Assembly (NCBI GenBank): GCA_035552095.1
Contig: DASZMA010000184.1
Coordinates: 1 to 16,405 of the forward strand
DNA length: 16,405 bases
From: Bog-473 sp035552095
GTDB taxonomy: Bacteria > Actinomycetota > Acidimicrobiia > Acidimicrobiales > RAAP-2
Reading direction: 5' to 3'
Shown here in pieces: positions 7,407-16,300 of this stretch. The notes beneath the pieces were generated by a model. It searched no databases. It was not told the origin of the DNA and was given only the letters and a program-made list of their open reading frames with translations. The number at the start of each line of letters is the position of its first letter. The first letter of the stretch is position 1. A program made the translations under genes and the position numbers.

Positions 7407-8198
7407 GTGACGGCTCCGTCGACCGGAGGCCGAACGCTCACCGTCGAGTCCTTGAGCGTCGGGTTCGGGGGCGTGCTGGCCCTCGACGAAGTCTCCATGA
7501 CCGCCTCCTCGGGAGAGATCGTCGGGGTGATCGGGCCCAACGGTGCGGGCAAAACCACGCTCTTCAACGTCATCTGCGGCTTCATCCGGGCCGACGCCGG
7601 GCAGATCAGCTATGGCGGGGCCGCCCTCGGCCGCCACCATCCCCACGATCTGAACAAGCTCGGGATCGCCCGCACCCTGCAGGGAGTGGGGCTGTGCGCC
7701 GGTTTGACGGTGCAGGAGAACGTGATGGTCGGTGCGCAGAGCGGGCTGCGGGCCGATCTCGGGTCAGCCCTCTTCGGTCTCTGGCGTTCCAGCGGCGAGG
7801 AAGCGCGCCTGGCCAAGCGGGTCGTCTCGCTGCTCGAGGAGCTGGGCGTCGGGGCGTACGCCCGCCACTACCCGGGGGCCCTCCCTTACGCCATTCAAAA
7901 GCGCACCGCCCTGGCCCGCGCCCTGATCGCCGAGCCGAGTCTGTTGCTGCTCGACGAGCCGGCCAGTGGGCTGTCCAACGACGAGATGGCCGATCTGGGC
8001 ACCATGATCCAGGGCCTGCGTCCCCGCATGGGCGTGCTGCTGGTTGAACATCACATGGACCTGGTCATGTCCATCTGCGATCGGCTGGTCGTCCTGAATT
8101 TCGGGCAGGTCATTGCCGAAGGGACTCCCGAGTCGGTCCGGGCCAACCCCCAAGTGGCCACGGCCTACCTGGGCGACGAGGTCGAGAGCAATGCTTGA
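7407..8198 (+). CDS. livG: Branched-chain amino acid-type ABC transporter ATPase (LivG-like)
   Basis: The 263-residue cytoplasmic ATPase has Walker A GPNGAGKT (43-50), Q-loop glutamine 92, Walker B LLLLDEP (179-185) and H-loop HH at 215-216, with the LivG/BCA_ABC_TP_C-like ending EGTPESVRANPQVATAYLG. GTG 7407 is chosen because GAGGGG lies 6 nt before it; GTG 7380 is an alternative. The signature motif is unusual: LPYAIQKRTALARAL at 159-173 in place of LSGGQ, or the LPYGxQ common in actinobacterial LivG, so the second glycine is alanine. It powers uptake of branched-chain amino acids or related amides together with LivF. The stop overlaps the livF start by 8 nt, pointing to translational coupling. 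Confidence 0.92.
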   Translation: MTAPSTGGRTLTVESLSVGFGGVLALDEVSMTASSGEIVGVIGPNGAGKTTLFNVICGFIRADAGQISYGGAALGRHHPHDLNKLGIARTLQGVGLCAGLTVQENVMVGAQSGLRADLGSALFGLWRSSGEEARLAKRVVSLLEELGVGAYARHYPGALPYAIQKRTALARALIAEPSLLLLDEPASGLSNDEMADLGTMIQGLRPRMGVLLVEHHMDLVMSICDRLVVLNFGQVIAEGTPESVRANPQVATAYLGDEVESNA

Positions 8199-8898
8199 GA
8201 TCAAGGATCTCAGCGTCTCCTACGGCGCGGTGAATGCCTTGACCTCAGTGTCGTTCTCGGCCGCGCCCGGCTCCATCACCGCGGTCCTGGGAGCCAACGG
8301 TGCCGGCAAGACCACGCTGTTGCGCACCATCTCGGGTCTGGTGAAGCCGCGAGCCGGGTCGATCCGATTTGGTGGGGAGGAGTTATTGGGCCGGGCAGTG
8401 GAGTCCATCGCCCGGCTCGGTGTCGCCCATGTGCCGGAGGGGCGGGGCATCATCGAGGAGCTGACGGTGGAGGAGAACCTCCGCTTGGCCACCCTGTGGT
8501 GCCTGGGACGTCGCGAGCGCAAAGGGGCGATCGAGGCGACGTTGGAGCTCTTCCCCCGTCTGGCCGGCTTCCGCCATCGCCACGCGTCGACCTTGTCGGG
8601 CGGGGAGCGGCAGATGCTGGTGGTGGGCCGCGCCCTGATCTCGCGCCCACGCCTGCTCCTGTTGGATGAGCCGTCGCTCGGCCTGGCCCCGCTGGTGACG
8701 GCACAGCTCATGGCGCTCTTGCGTGACCAGACGGCCGGCACCGACCTGACCGTGGTCCTGGTCGAGCAGAACGCCCGCAGCGCGCTCTCGGTGGCCGAAA
8801 ACGCGGTCGTGCTCAACCTGGGCGAAGTGGTGGTGACTGATGCCGCCGCCGCCATCGCCGGCGACAGCGATCTACGACATCACTACTTGGGCTTCTAG
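8191..8898 (+). CDS. livF: Branched-chain amino acid-type ABC transporter ATPase (LivF-like)
   Basis: The 235-residue ATPase starts MLEIKDLSVSYGAVNAL. It has Walker A GANGAGKT (34-41), a canonical signature LSGGERQ (135-141), Walker B LLLLDEP (155-161) and, where other ABC proteins have the H-loop histidine, the VEQN form usual for LivF. The length is typical (about 233-240). The ATG at 8191 lies inside the end of livG, so translation is probably coupled. Its partner ATPase is the gene before; the permeases follow. The overall role is energising a HAAT-family importer; the cargo is not determined by sequence. Confidence 0.93.
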   Translation: MLEIKDLSVSYGAVNALTSVSFSAAPGSITAVLGANGAGKTTLLRTISGLVKPRAGSIRFGGEELLGRAVESIARLGVAHVPEGRGIIEELTVEENLRLATLWCLGRRERKGAIEATLELFPRLAGFRHRHASTLSGGERQMLVVGRALISRPRLLLLDEPSLGLAPLVTAQLMALLRDQTAGTDLTVVLVEQNARSALSVAENAVVLNLGEVVVTDAAAAIAGDSDLRHHYLGF

Positions 8899-8934
8899 GG
8901 CGGGGACGAGGACGGGGACGGGGGGACAGACCAC

Positions 8935-9813
8935 ATGGAGCTCTTCATCAACATCACGCTCAACGGGATCTCCAACGGCATGATCTTCGCCGCCCTGGCC
9001 CTGGCCCTGGTGCTGATCTTCCGGGCCACCCGGATCATCAATTTCGCCCAGGGCGCCATGGGCATGATGACGACGTTCATCGCCTCGACCTTCCTGGCCC
9101 AGGGCCTGGGGTACTGGTGGGTCTTCGTGGTCGTGCTGGCTATCGGGTTCGCCTTCGGTGCCCTGGTCGAGCGGATCCTGATCCGGCCGCTGCAGGGCAA
9201 GTCAGAGCTCAACCCGGTCATCGTGACGATCGGATTGCTGGTGGTGCTCGAAGGTCTGGCCGGGGCGATCTACGGCAACGCCAGCCACGGCTTTCCCGCC
9301 GCCTACTCACAGAGCGGATTGACGATCGGGCACACCAAAATCGCCTTCTCCCATTTCGACCTGTTCATCCTGGTGGCCGTGGTGGTGCTGATGGTCGGCA
9401 CGCTCGTCCTGTTCCGGCTGACCACGCTCGGCCTGCGCATGCGTGCCTCCGCTTTCGCCGGCGAGATATCGAGGCTCCTCGGCGTGCGGGTGGGCCTGCT
9501 GCTCACGCTGGGCTGGGCCATGGCCGGCGTGGCCGGATCCCTGGCCGGCTTCCTGGTGGCCCCGACCAGTTCCTTCGGCCCCTACTTCATGGACCTGATC
9601 CTGGTCTACGCCTTCACGGCGGCGGTGATCGGTGGCCTGGAGAGCCCGGTCGGCGCGTTGATCGGCGGCCTGATCACCGGGCTCTGCATCTCCTACGTCG
9701 GCGGGTATCTGGGCTCGGGGCTGGAGCCGCTCGGCGCCCTGGTGCTGCTCATGGTCGCGCTCATGGCCCGGCCGGAGGGGATCTTCGCCCGGCCCCAGGC
9801 CCGGAGAGTGTGA
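8935..9813 (+). CDS. livH: Branched-chain amino acid-type ABC transporter permease (LivH-like)
   Basis: The 292-residue integral membrane protein begins MELFINITLNGISNGMIFAA and has about eight hydrophobic segments. The cytoplasmic coupling loop, GLRMRASAFAGEISRLLGV, followed by a hydrophobic LLTLGWAMAGVAGSLAGFL, is the LivH hallmark (BPD_transp_2, PF02653). ATG 8935 is preceded by a G-rich stretch made of repeated GGGGAC-like units (8902-8926) that supplies the Shine-Dalgarno. It forms the transmembrane pore with LivM, whose gene starts 1 nt after this stop. Confidence 0.93.
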   Translation: MELFINITLNGISNGMIFAALALALVLIFRATRIINFAQGAMGMMTTFIASTFLAQGLGYWWVFVVVLAIGFAFGALVERILIRPLQGKSELNPVIVTIGLLVVLEGLAGAIYGNASHGFPAAYSQSGLTIGHTKIAFSHFDLFILVAVVVLMVGTLVLFRLTTLGLRMRASAFAGEISRLLGVRVGLLLTLGWAMAGVAGSLAGFLVAPTSSFGPYFMDLILVYAFTAAVIGGLESPVGALIGGLITGLCISYVGGYLGSGLEPLGALVLLMVALMARPEGIFARPQARRV

Positions 9814-9814
9814 G

Positions 9815-10897
9815 ATGAACCGGCGCCGTCTCTCTGCTCGCCTCACCACCATCCTGCCCACCCAGCCGCTGATCCGGCATCTGATCCTGGCGGTCGGTGC
9901 CGGGGTGATCCTGTACTTCGTCACCAATTCGCTCAGCTCGTACAACGACTACCAGGTCGGCGAGATCGCCCTCTACGTCATCGCGCTGGCCGGCTTGAGT
10001 CTCCTGACCGGGCTGAACGGCCAGATCTCGCTCGGCCACGGCGCCTTCATGGCCGTCGGCGCGTACACCGTCGCCCTGCTCATGACGCACACCCAGCTCA
10101 ACTTCATCCTTGAACTGCTGGCCGCCATCGGCGTAGCTGCCCTGTTGGGCCTGTGCATCGGCATTCCGGCCACCCGCCTGAAGGGCCCGTACCTGGCCGG
10201 CATGACCCTGCTCTTCGCGTTGGCCCTGCCACCGATCGCCAGCAAGTGGAGCGGTACCTTCGGCGGCGATCAGGGCCTCAACACCATTGTGCCGACGGCA
10301 CCGGGCACGATCAATCCGGAGGAATGGCTGGCCTGGATCCAGATCGGCGGCGCCCTGATCGTCCTGGTGCTCCTGGCCAACCTGCTGCGGAGCCGGTTCG
10401 GCCGGTCGTTTCGCGCCGTCAGGGACGACGAGATCGCGGCGTCCCTGTCCGGGATCCATGTGGCCCGCACCAAGGTGTTGGCGTTCGTGGTCAGCGCCGG
10501 CTGTGCCGGGCTGGCCGGCGCCTTCCTGGGCCTCTCGACCGGCGTGGTGAACACGGGCGAATTCCCACTCACCCTCTCCATCCAGCTCCTGGCCGCCATG
10601 GTGCTGGGGGGCACGGGCACGCTCATGGGTATGTGGTGGGGCGCCATCCTCCTGGTGTACCTCCCGCAATGGTCGACCTCGATCTCGGGCGATTTCAACT
10701 TGGGCAGCGGGGCGAGCGCGTACCTGGCCACCATCATCTTCGGCGCCGTCCTCATCGTCACCATGATCGCCGCACCCACCGGGATCCAAGGCGGACTGCG
10801 CTGGGTGTGGGGCCGGGCCTCACGGCCCTTCGCGCCGCTCCGGGTGGCCGGCCCCGGCGGTCCGACGCTCCTCGAAGACAAGTCACTCGGAATCTAA
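9815..10897 (+). CDS. livM: Branched-chain amino acid-type ABC transporter permease (LivM-like)
   Basis: The 360-residue membrane protein has multiple hydrophobic segments and the LivM signatures LTGLNGQISLGHGAFMAVGAY and FRAVRDDEIAASLSGI, the latter being the ATPase-coupling loop. The C-terminus has a basic and Pro/Gly-rich tail (about residues 325-360) facing the cytoplasm. Start ATG 9815 lies 1 nt after the livH stop, within GTGTGAGATG, so coupling is likely. It partners LivH as the second half of the pore. Confidence 0.93.
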   Translation: MNRRRLSARLTTILPTQPLIRHLILAVGAGVILYFVTNSLSSYNDYQVGEIALYVIALAGLSLLTGLNGQISLGHGAFMAVGAYTVALLMTHTQLNFILELLAAIGVAALLGLCIGIPATRLKGPYLAGMTLLFALALPPIASKWSGTFGGDQGLNTIVPTAPGTINPEEWLAWIQIGGALIVLVLLANLLRSRFGRSFRAVRDDEIAASLSGIHVARTKVLAFVVSAGCAGLAGAFLGLSTGVVNTGEFPLTLSIQLLAAMVLGGTGTLMGMWWGAILLVYLPQWSTSISGDFNLGSGASAYLATIIFGAVLIVTMIAAPTGIQGGLRWVWGRASRPFAPLRVAGPGGPTLLEDKSLGI

Positions 10898-10941
10898 AGC
10901 AGGCGAGGAAAGTGAAGTACACACAAAGCAAAGGAGCAGTA

Positions 10942-12330
10942 ATGAGACAGAGCAATCACATGTGGTTCGGCCGATGGGTGCGTGCACTCGCGGCCGGTGC
11001 CATTGGTGTCAGCCTGGCGACCACGGTCCTCTCGACCTCCGCCGGGGCGGCTTCGACACCGGGGGTGACCGCCAACAGCATCAACATTGGAGCCACCGTG
11101 CCCCTGACCGGACCGGCGGCCCCGGGCTACGACGAGATCGCGCCGGCCATGAACGCCGTGTTCGCCTGGGCCAACGCTCACGGCGGGGTGTTCGGCCGCA
11201 AGATCCACTACACCTACCTTGACGATGGGTACAACCCGGCCAATACGGCGACGTTGACCCGCAAGCTCGTCCTGCAGGACAACATCTTCGCCGACGTCGG
11301 GTCGCTGGGGACGCCCACCCAATCCGCCGTCCAGGGGTTCTTGAACACCCAGAAGGTGCCGCAACTCTTCATCGAGTCGGGCTGCAACTGCTGGAGCAAC
11401 TCCAAGTACCCGGAGAGCTCGGGCTGGGAGCCGCCGTACACGGTCGATGGCAAGGTGCTCGGTTCCTACATAAAGGCCAATTTCGCCGGCCAGAAGGTGG
11501 GCTACCTGTCGCAGGACGACGAGTTCGGACAGGACGTGGTGAAGGGTTTGGACATGGAGCTGTCGGCCTCATCGGTGGTGTCGCGCCAGACTTATGACGC
11601 CGCCACCCTGGCCGGACCGCTGTCCAACCAGATGGCGGCGTTGAAGGCGGCGGGAGCCCAGGTGGTGGTCATGGCCACCATTCCGGCCGCCACCGCGCTG
11701 GCCATGCTGCCGGCGGCGGCCATCGGCTACGCGCCGCAGTACGTCGTCGACGGCGTGGGAGCTGACGCGCCGACGGTCGGACCACTGCTCTCGTCCTTCA
11801 CCCAGAAGGGTGGCGGCAGCGCGGCCCAGGCCGCCGGTGCCGCGGGTCTGCTCAACGGCATGATCACCGAGTCGTACTTTGCTCCGGAGGCCGACACCAG
11901 CAATCCGTGGGTGCAGGTGGAGAAGAAGATCATCGCCAAGTACGCCCCGGCGCTGTACGCCAAGTCGGGGCTTGACGGCAACACCCAGTACGGCTTCGCG
12001 TTGGCCTACACCTTCTACCAGGCCCTCCGGGCGGCCGGGAAGAACCTGACCCGGGCCGGGCTGTTGGCGGCCATTGCCAAGTCCGGCAAGTCCTTCGTCA
12101 CCCCGGGCTTCGTGCCGTTCTCCTATTCGAGTTCGGTGCACTTCGGGTACGAGGGTGAGCAGGTCTACAAGCTGAGCAGCAGCGCACCGCCGGCCGTCAC
12201 GCCCAGCGGCAGCTGGATAGGCGCCACTCCCGCCGGACCGGTCCAGGTGACCAATCCCGGCTCGGGCCCGGTGAAGAAGTACACCGGCAAGACGTCGACG
12301 CCGCCGGCGAAACTGCTGTCCACCTCATAG
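10942..12330 (+). CDS. Branched-chain amino acid-type ABC transporter substrate-binding protein
   Basis: The 462-residue exported protein has a perfect AAGGAG Shine-Dalgarno (10931-10936) 5 nt before ATG 10942. A signal peptide is clear (basic n-region to Arg14, hydrophobic core 15-31, STSAGAA cleavage region around residue 37). No lipobox cysteine is present, unusual for a binding protein in a monoderm-type organism. The mature part has the periplasmic-binding fold of the Peripla_BP_6 / LivJ class: INIGATVPLTGPAA at the start, then YLDDGYNP, GSLGTPTQSAV and VGYLSQDDEFGQDVVKG. Two cysteines lie close together in ESGCNCW (148, 150). It delivers substrate to LivH/LivM; the cargo could be a branched-chain amino acid, amide, urea-like or aromatic compound. 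Its own strong ribosome site suggests excess synthesis over the permeases. Confidence 0.92.
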   Translation: MRQSNHMWFGRWVRALAAGAIGVSLATTVLSTSAGAASTPGVTANSINIGATVPLTGPAAPGYDEIAPAMNAVFAWANAHGGVFGRKIHYTYLDDGYNPANTATLTRKLVLQDNIFADVGSLGTPTQSAVQGFLNTQKVPQLFIESGCNCWSNSKYPESSGWEPPYTVDGKVLGSYIKANFAGQKVGYLSQDDEFGQDVVKGLDMELSASSVVSRQTYDAATLAGPLSNQMAALKAAGAQVVVMATIPAATALAMLPAAAIGYAPQYVVDGVGADAPTVGPLLSSFTQKGGGSAAQAAGAAGLLNGMITESYFAPEADTSNPWVQVEKKIIAKYAPALYAKSGLDGNTQYGFALAYTFYQALRAAGKNLTRAGLLAAIAKSGKSFVTPGFVPFSYSSSVHFGYEGEQVYKLSSSAPPAVTPSGSWIGATPAGPVQVTNPGSGPVKKYTGKTSTPPAKLLSTS

Positions 12331-12357
12331 GGGCGCCCGTGAGCTGACGTGAGGCAA

Positions 12358-12391
12358 CCGATGGCGGGGGACTCTGCACCCCCGCCATCGG
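12358..12391. terminator. Bidirectional terminator-like hairpin
   Basis: A perfect 13-bp stem, CCGATGGCGGGGG (12358-12370) pairing with CCCCCGCCATCGG (12379-12391), encloses an 8-nt loop. It lies 28 nt after the binding-protein stop and 23 nt from the 3' end of the convergent lipoprotein gene. There is no T-run on either side, as often in high-GC actinobacteria. Position and symmetry fit an end signal for both transcripts. Confidence 0.7.
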
Positions 12392-12413
12392 GCGCGCCCC
12401 CACGGCGGCCGAC

Positions 12414-13157
12414 TTACTTGATGGCGGCTCCGGTCGCCGCGTCCAGGACGTACCAGACGCCGCCGAACGATGAAATGCCCTCGCCGGAGATTTGGGCTGC
12501 GAGGAGATCGCCCACGTACGTATAGAGCGGGTGACCGCCGTAGGTGATCTGCACGCTGCCATCGGGCCGGTGCACCGTGCCCAGCAGTGACTGCTGCACT
12601 CCGGGCCCGGCCACCCCGCCGCCGGCCGCTTTCACCGAGGGCCAGATGGTGGCGCAGAGCAGCGCGGTGCACGTGGAGTTAGTCGGCCCGTCTGACGTCA
12701 ACAGGTACAAGGTGTGGCCGGCGTTGTTCACCAGGACGGTACCGAGGGATGTGGTCATGGCCTTGATCGTCATCGACCCCAGGGCTGGTGTCGTGGTGGT
12801 GGTGGAGGCCGTAACGGGGGCGGTCGTGGCGGGTGGGGTCGTGGCCGTGGTCGACGGTGTCTGGCCGGGCTGAGTGATCGGCATGGGGGGACTGAGCGCG
12901 ATCAAATTCGGCGACTTGGTGGGCGCCGTCGTCACGGGAGACCCGCTTGCCGGAGCAAGCACCGTTGGGGTGGTGCTCGTCGTCGTGGTGGGTCCCGTTC
13001 CCGTGGTGGTGGGTGTGTCGGTCGTCGATCGATGGTGTGTCGCCGAGGCGAGGCCGGCACGCGGGGGTGCCGTGCCGCCACACGCGGCCAGCGCCACCGC
13101 CGCCAAGAAGGCTCCGCCGGCCATGATGAATCGAGTGCTATGGGTCTCGTGGCTCAT
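12414..13157 (-). CDS. Lipoprotein with Thr/Pro-rich linker and PF03640-type domain
   Basis: The 247-residue protein starts MSHETHSTRFIMAGG, with a hydrophobic signal core and lipobox LAAC (Cys26), so it should be lipid-anchored outside the membrane. Residues about 40-125 are a flexible linker rich in Thr, Pro and Ala with Thr runs. The C-terminal part (about 129-247) matches the secreted-repeat family Lipoprotein_15 (PF03640): VLVNNAGHTLYLLTSD, then a WPSV segment, then GGHPLYTYVGD and SGEGISSFGGVWYVLD. A cysteine pair (163, 168) may form a disulfide. The start at 13157 fits the signal peptide, with GGAG upstream; a 14-residue-longer frame was discarded. Family function is unknown. It is divergent from the large surface protein and convergent with the liv operon. 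Confidence 0.88.
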   Translation of the reverse strand: MSHETHSTRFIMAGGAFLAAVALAACGGTAPPRAGLASATHHRSTTDTPTTTGTGPTTTTSTTPTVLAPASGSPVTTAPTKSPNLIALSPPMPITQPGQTPSTTATTPPATTAPVTASTTTTTPALGSMTIKAMTTSLGTVLVNNAGHTLYLLTSDGPTNSTCTALLCATIWPSVKAAGGGVAGPGVQQSLLGTVHRPDGSVQITYGGHPLYTYVGDLLAAQISGEGISSFGGVWYVLDAATGAAIK

Positions 13158-13310
13158 CGGGCTGAACTCCGTCTGGCCCTCCCGTCGGGCTGCTTCCACC
13201 TGGAATTACGTATCATAGGGGGACGGGATTGGGGACTTTGCGACCATCCGAGGCACCCTCGGCGGGGGATTCCCTGGCTACTCTCAGCTACCGGGGTGTC
13301 GAGCCGAGAA
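13158..13310. promoter_or_regulatory. Divergent intergenic region between envelope genes
   Basis: This 153-bp gap lies between two divergent exported-protein genes. A less GC-rich patch at 13203-13218 reads as -10-like TATGAT on the minus strand (13217-13212) and TATCAT on the plus strand (13211-13216); no clear -35 was found for either. A perfect small hairpin CCGAGG-CAC-CCTCGG lies at 13248-13262. Start-site mapping would be needed to assign promoters. Confidence 0.35.
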
Positions 13311-16300
13311 ATGCTTGAGGAAATTGCTAACCTCACGGAAATGCGGACGCCAATGGGTATTGCAATTCTCGGTGGGATGGCCCTGGTAGCGGGGTCGATC
13401 GGGCTGGTCGGCGTGGCCGGAGCCGGGGCGGCCAGCGCGCCGGTCACGGCGCTCCACAAGGCCTTCGGCGCCGCCACCATTCCCGTAGGTGGGACAACCA
13501 CCTTGACCTTCACCCTCGACAACGGAGGGGTCAGCACGCTCAGTGCCATTGCTTTCACCGACGACCTGCCGAGTGGACTGCAGTTCGATCAAGGTGCGGG
13601 CGTGACCACGAACAACTGCAACGGGGCCACCGTGAGTGAGTCCATCACTGATTTCGATTTCAGCGCGGGTGCAGTTGACCCCGGCGTTCCGTGTGTCGTC
13701 ACCACCACTGTCACCGGCATCACCGCCGGCGTTCAGAACAACATGACCAGCCCCGTAAGCACTTCGGCCGGCACCCTCACCGCCGCCACGGCCTCGATCA
13801 CCGTGCTGGCGCCACCCACCATTGCGAAGTCCTTCGGCGTGCCGGCCATCGGCGTGGGTCAGACCACCACCCTCTCCATCACTCTCACCAATCCCAACAC
13901 GGACCCCCTGACCGGCATCGACGTGGTCGACAACTTGCCGGCCGGGATTGACGAGGCGACGCCCATTTCTCTCACCGGTACGTGTTCGACCGGAACGATC
14001 GTGGCCTCGAACAGCCCAGGGAAGGTCCAGGCGACCGGCGTGTCGCTCCCGGCCTCGAGTAGCTGCACGTTTACGACGAACGTGATCGGCGTCACCCCGG
14101 GCTCGTACACCAATACCACCGGCAATGTGACCTCGGTTGAAGGAGGCACCGGCGGCACCGCCAGCGCGCCCATCGCTGTCCTCGGGCCGCCCACCATCGC
14201 CAAGGCCTTCGCCGCTCCCTCCATCGCCAGCGGTGGGACCACGGCCCTCACCTTCACCATCACCAATCCCAACGCCACCACCGCCCTCACCGGCGTGGCG
14301 GTGACCGACAGTCTTCCGGCCGGGCTGGTCGTGGCGACGCCCAACGGCCTCTCCGGCGTCTGTGGCGGGACAGTCACCGCCACCGCCGGGTCGGGCTTTG
14401 TGAGCCTGACCGGGGGTTCCATCCCGGCCGGCGGCAACTGCGTCTTCTCGGTGAACGTGACCAGCACGACACCGGCCAACTACACCAATACGACCGGGAC
14501 GGTGTCGTCGACCAACGGCGGCACGGGCAACACGGCCACCGCCGCCCTGAACGTCGGCGGTGGGCCCGGTGGCGGCGCGGCCCTGCCGCCGGTCATCACC
14601 AAGGCGTTCGGCACCTCGCCCATCTCGGTGGGCGACTCGACCTCACTGACCTTCACCATCACCAATCCGGCGGGCAACTCCATTTCGCTGACCGGCGTCA
14701 GCTTCACTGACTCGTTGCCGTCGGGCCTGGTGGTGGCCAACCCGGCCAACCTCACCTCGACCTGCCCCGGCACCGCGTTCGCCTTTATGAGCACGGTCAG
14801 CCTGACTGGGATCGCGCTGCTCCCGCTGGGCGCCGGCACCAGCTGCACCGTGGCGCTGAACGTCACCGGCACCACCGCGGGCACCAAGAACAACGTCACC
14901 AGCCCCGTCACCTCGGTGGAAGCCGGTCCGGGCAACAGCGCCTCGGCCACCCTGGTCGTCGGCGGCACGCTGGGTGGCGGCGCGGTCAACCCGCCCACCA
15001 TCGCCAAGCTGTTCGGGGCCGGGACCATCGCCGAGGGCGAGTCGACCTCGCTCACCTTCACCATCACCAACGCGCCCACCAACATCATCCCGCTGACCGG
15101 GGTCAGCATGACCGACCACCTGCCGGCCGGACTTGAAGTGGCGACCCCGAGCGCCGAGACCGGGTCCTGCGGTGGCGTGGTGACCGCGCCGGCCGGTTCG
15201 ACCACCGTCACCCTGAGCGGCGGCACCCTCACCGTCGGGGGCTCGTGCACGTTCTCACTGAACGTGACTGCCACCACGCTCGGGGTGAAGGACAACACCA
15301 CCGACCCGGTCACCTCGACCGAGAGCGGCCCCGGCGGTACCGCTTCGGCCTCGCTCAGTGTGTCGAACAACATCGGCGGCGGTGGCGGCGGGTGCGGGTC
15401 CGGTCGCTCCAGCGGCACCTCGTCGACTCCGGGCAGTTCGGCCAGCGCGGTCAATGACAGCACGCGGGCCACGGCGCTCAACGGCACGGGGACGGTCACC
15501 GTCGGCGAGTACGCCGGCGATCCGGTCGGCCCGGCCCAGAACTTCGCGCCGACCTGTTTCTTCGATGTGGCGCTGTCGACCGACAGCACCTTCACGTCGG
15601 TGACCATCACCAACTGCGCCACCGGCGGCGGCAACTCGCTGCAGTGGTGGAACCCGGCCGCTGACGGCGGCGCCGGTGCCTGGCAGCCGGTGACCGGCGA
15701 TCCCGGCCCGACGCTGACCCCGGGCACCCCGCCCTGCCTCAGCGTGACGCTCGACGGCACGACCAGTCCCACCCCGGCCCAACTCTCCGGCACCGTCTTC
15801 GCCTCGGCCATCGCCGCTCCGGCGCCGGGGCCGTCAGCTGCGGGAGGACCGGGCTACTGGCTGGCTGCCTCCGACGGTGGGGTCTTCTCCTACGGCGGGG
15901 CCGCCTTCCACGGCTCGGCCGGCGGGATCCACCTCAACAAGCCGATCGTGGGCCTGACCGCCACCCCCGACGATGGGGGCTACTGGCTGGTCGCCTCCGA
16001 TGGCGGCGTGTTCTCCTACGGCGACGCCGGCTTCCACGGCTCCACCGGGTCCCTTCACCTGAACAAGCCGATCGTGGGCATGACACCCACGCCCGACGGC
16101 GGCGGCTACTGGCTGGTGGCCTCCGATGGCGGCGTGTTCTCCTTCGGTGACGCCGCCTTCCACGGCTCGGCCGCCTCGCTGCACCTGACCGGTTCCATCG
16201 TGGGCATCACGTCGACCCCCGACGGCGGGGGCTATTGGTTGGCCTCCAGCGACGGCGGGGTCTTCGCCTACGGCGATGCCTCCTTCCACGGCTCCGAGGG

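Noticed and set aside
12358..12391. CRISPR-like or mobile-element inverted repeat
   Set aside because: A single hairpin between two convergent 3' ends with no transposase or further copies; a terminator is the simpler reading.
13205..13310. Possible riboswitch (minus strand contains GGTCGCAAAGTCCCC after a short hairpin, loosely like a cyclic di-GMP-I element)
   Set aside because: The conserved GGCAAACC segment is not matched, the hairpin loop is GTG and not a GNRA tetraloop, and the rest of the fold is not apparent. A covariance-model search would settle it.
14480..15811. Long minus-strand open frame (443 codons) opposite the surface protein, with others at 13859-14479 and 15834-16310
   Set aside because: They mirror the repeat structure of the plus-strand gene, are Pro/Val/Ala/Gly-rich, have no ribosome site seen and no family motif. 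The plus frame has signal peptide and recognisable domains throughout.
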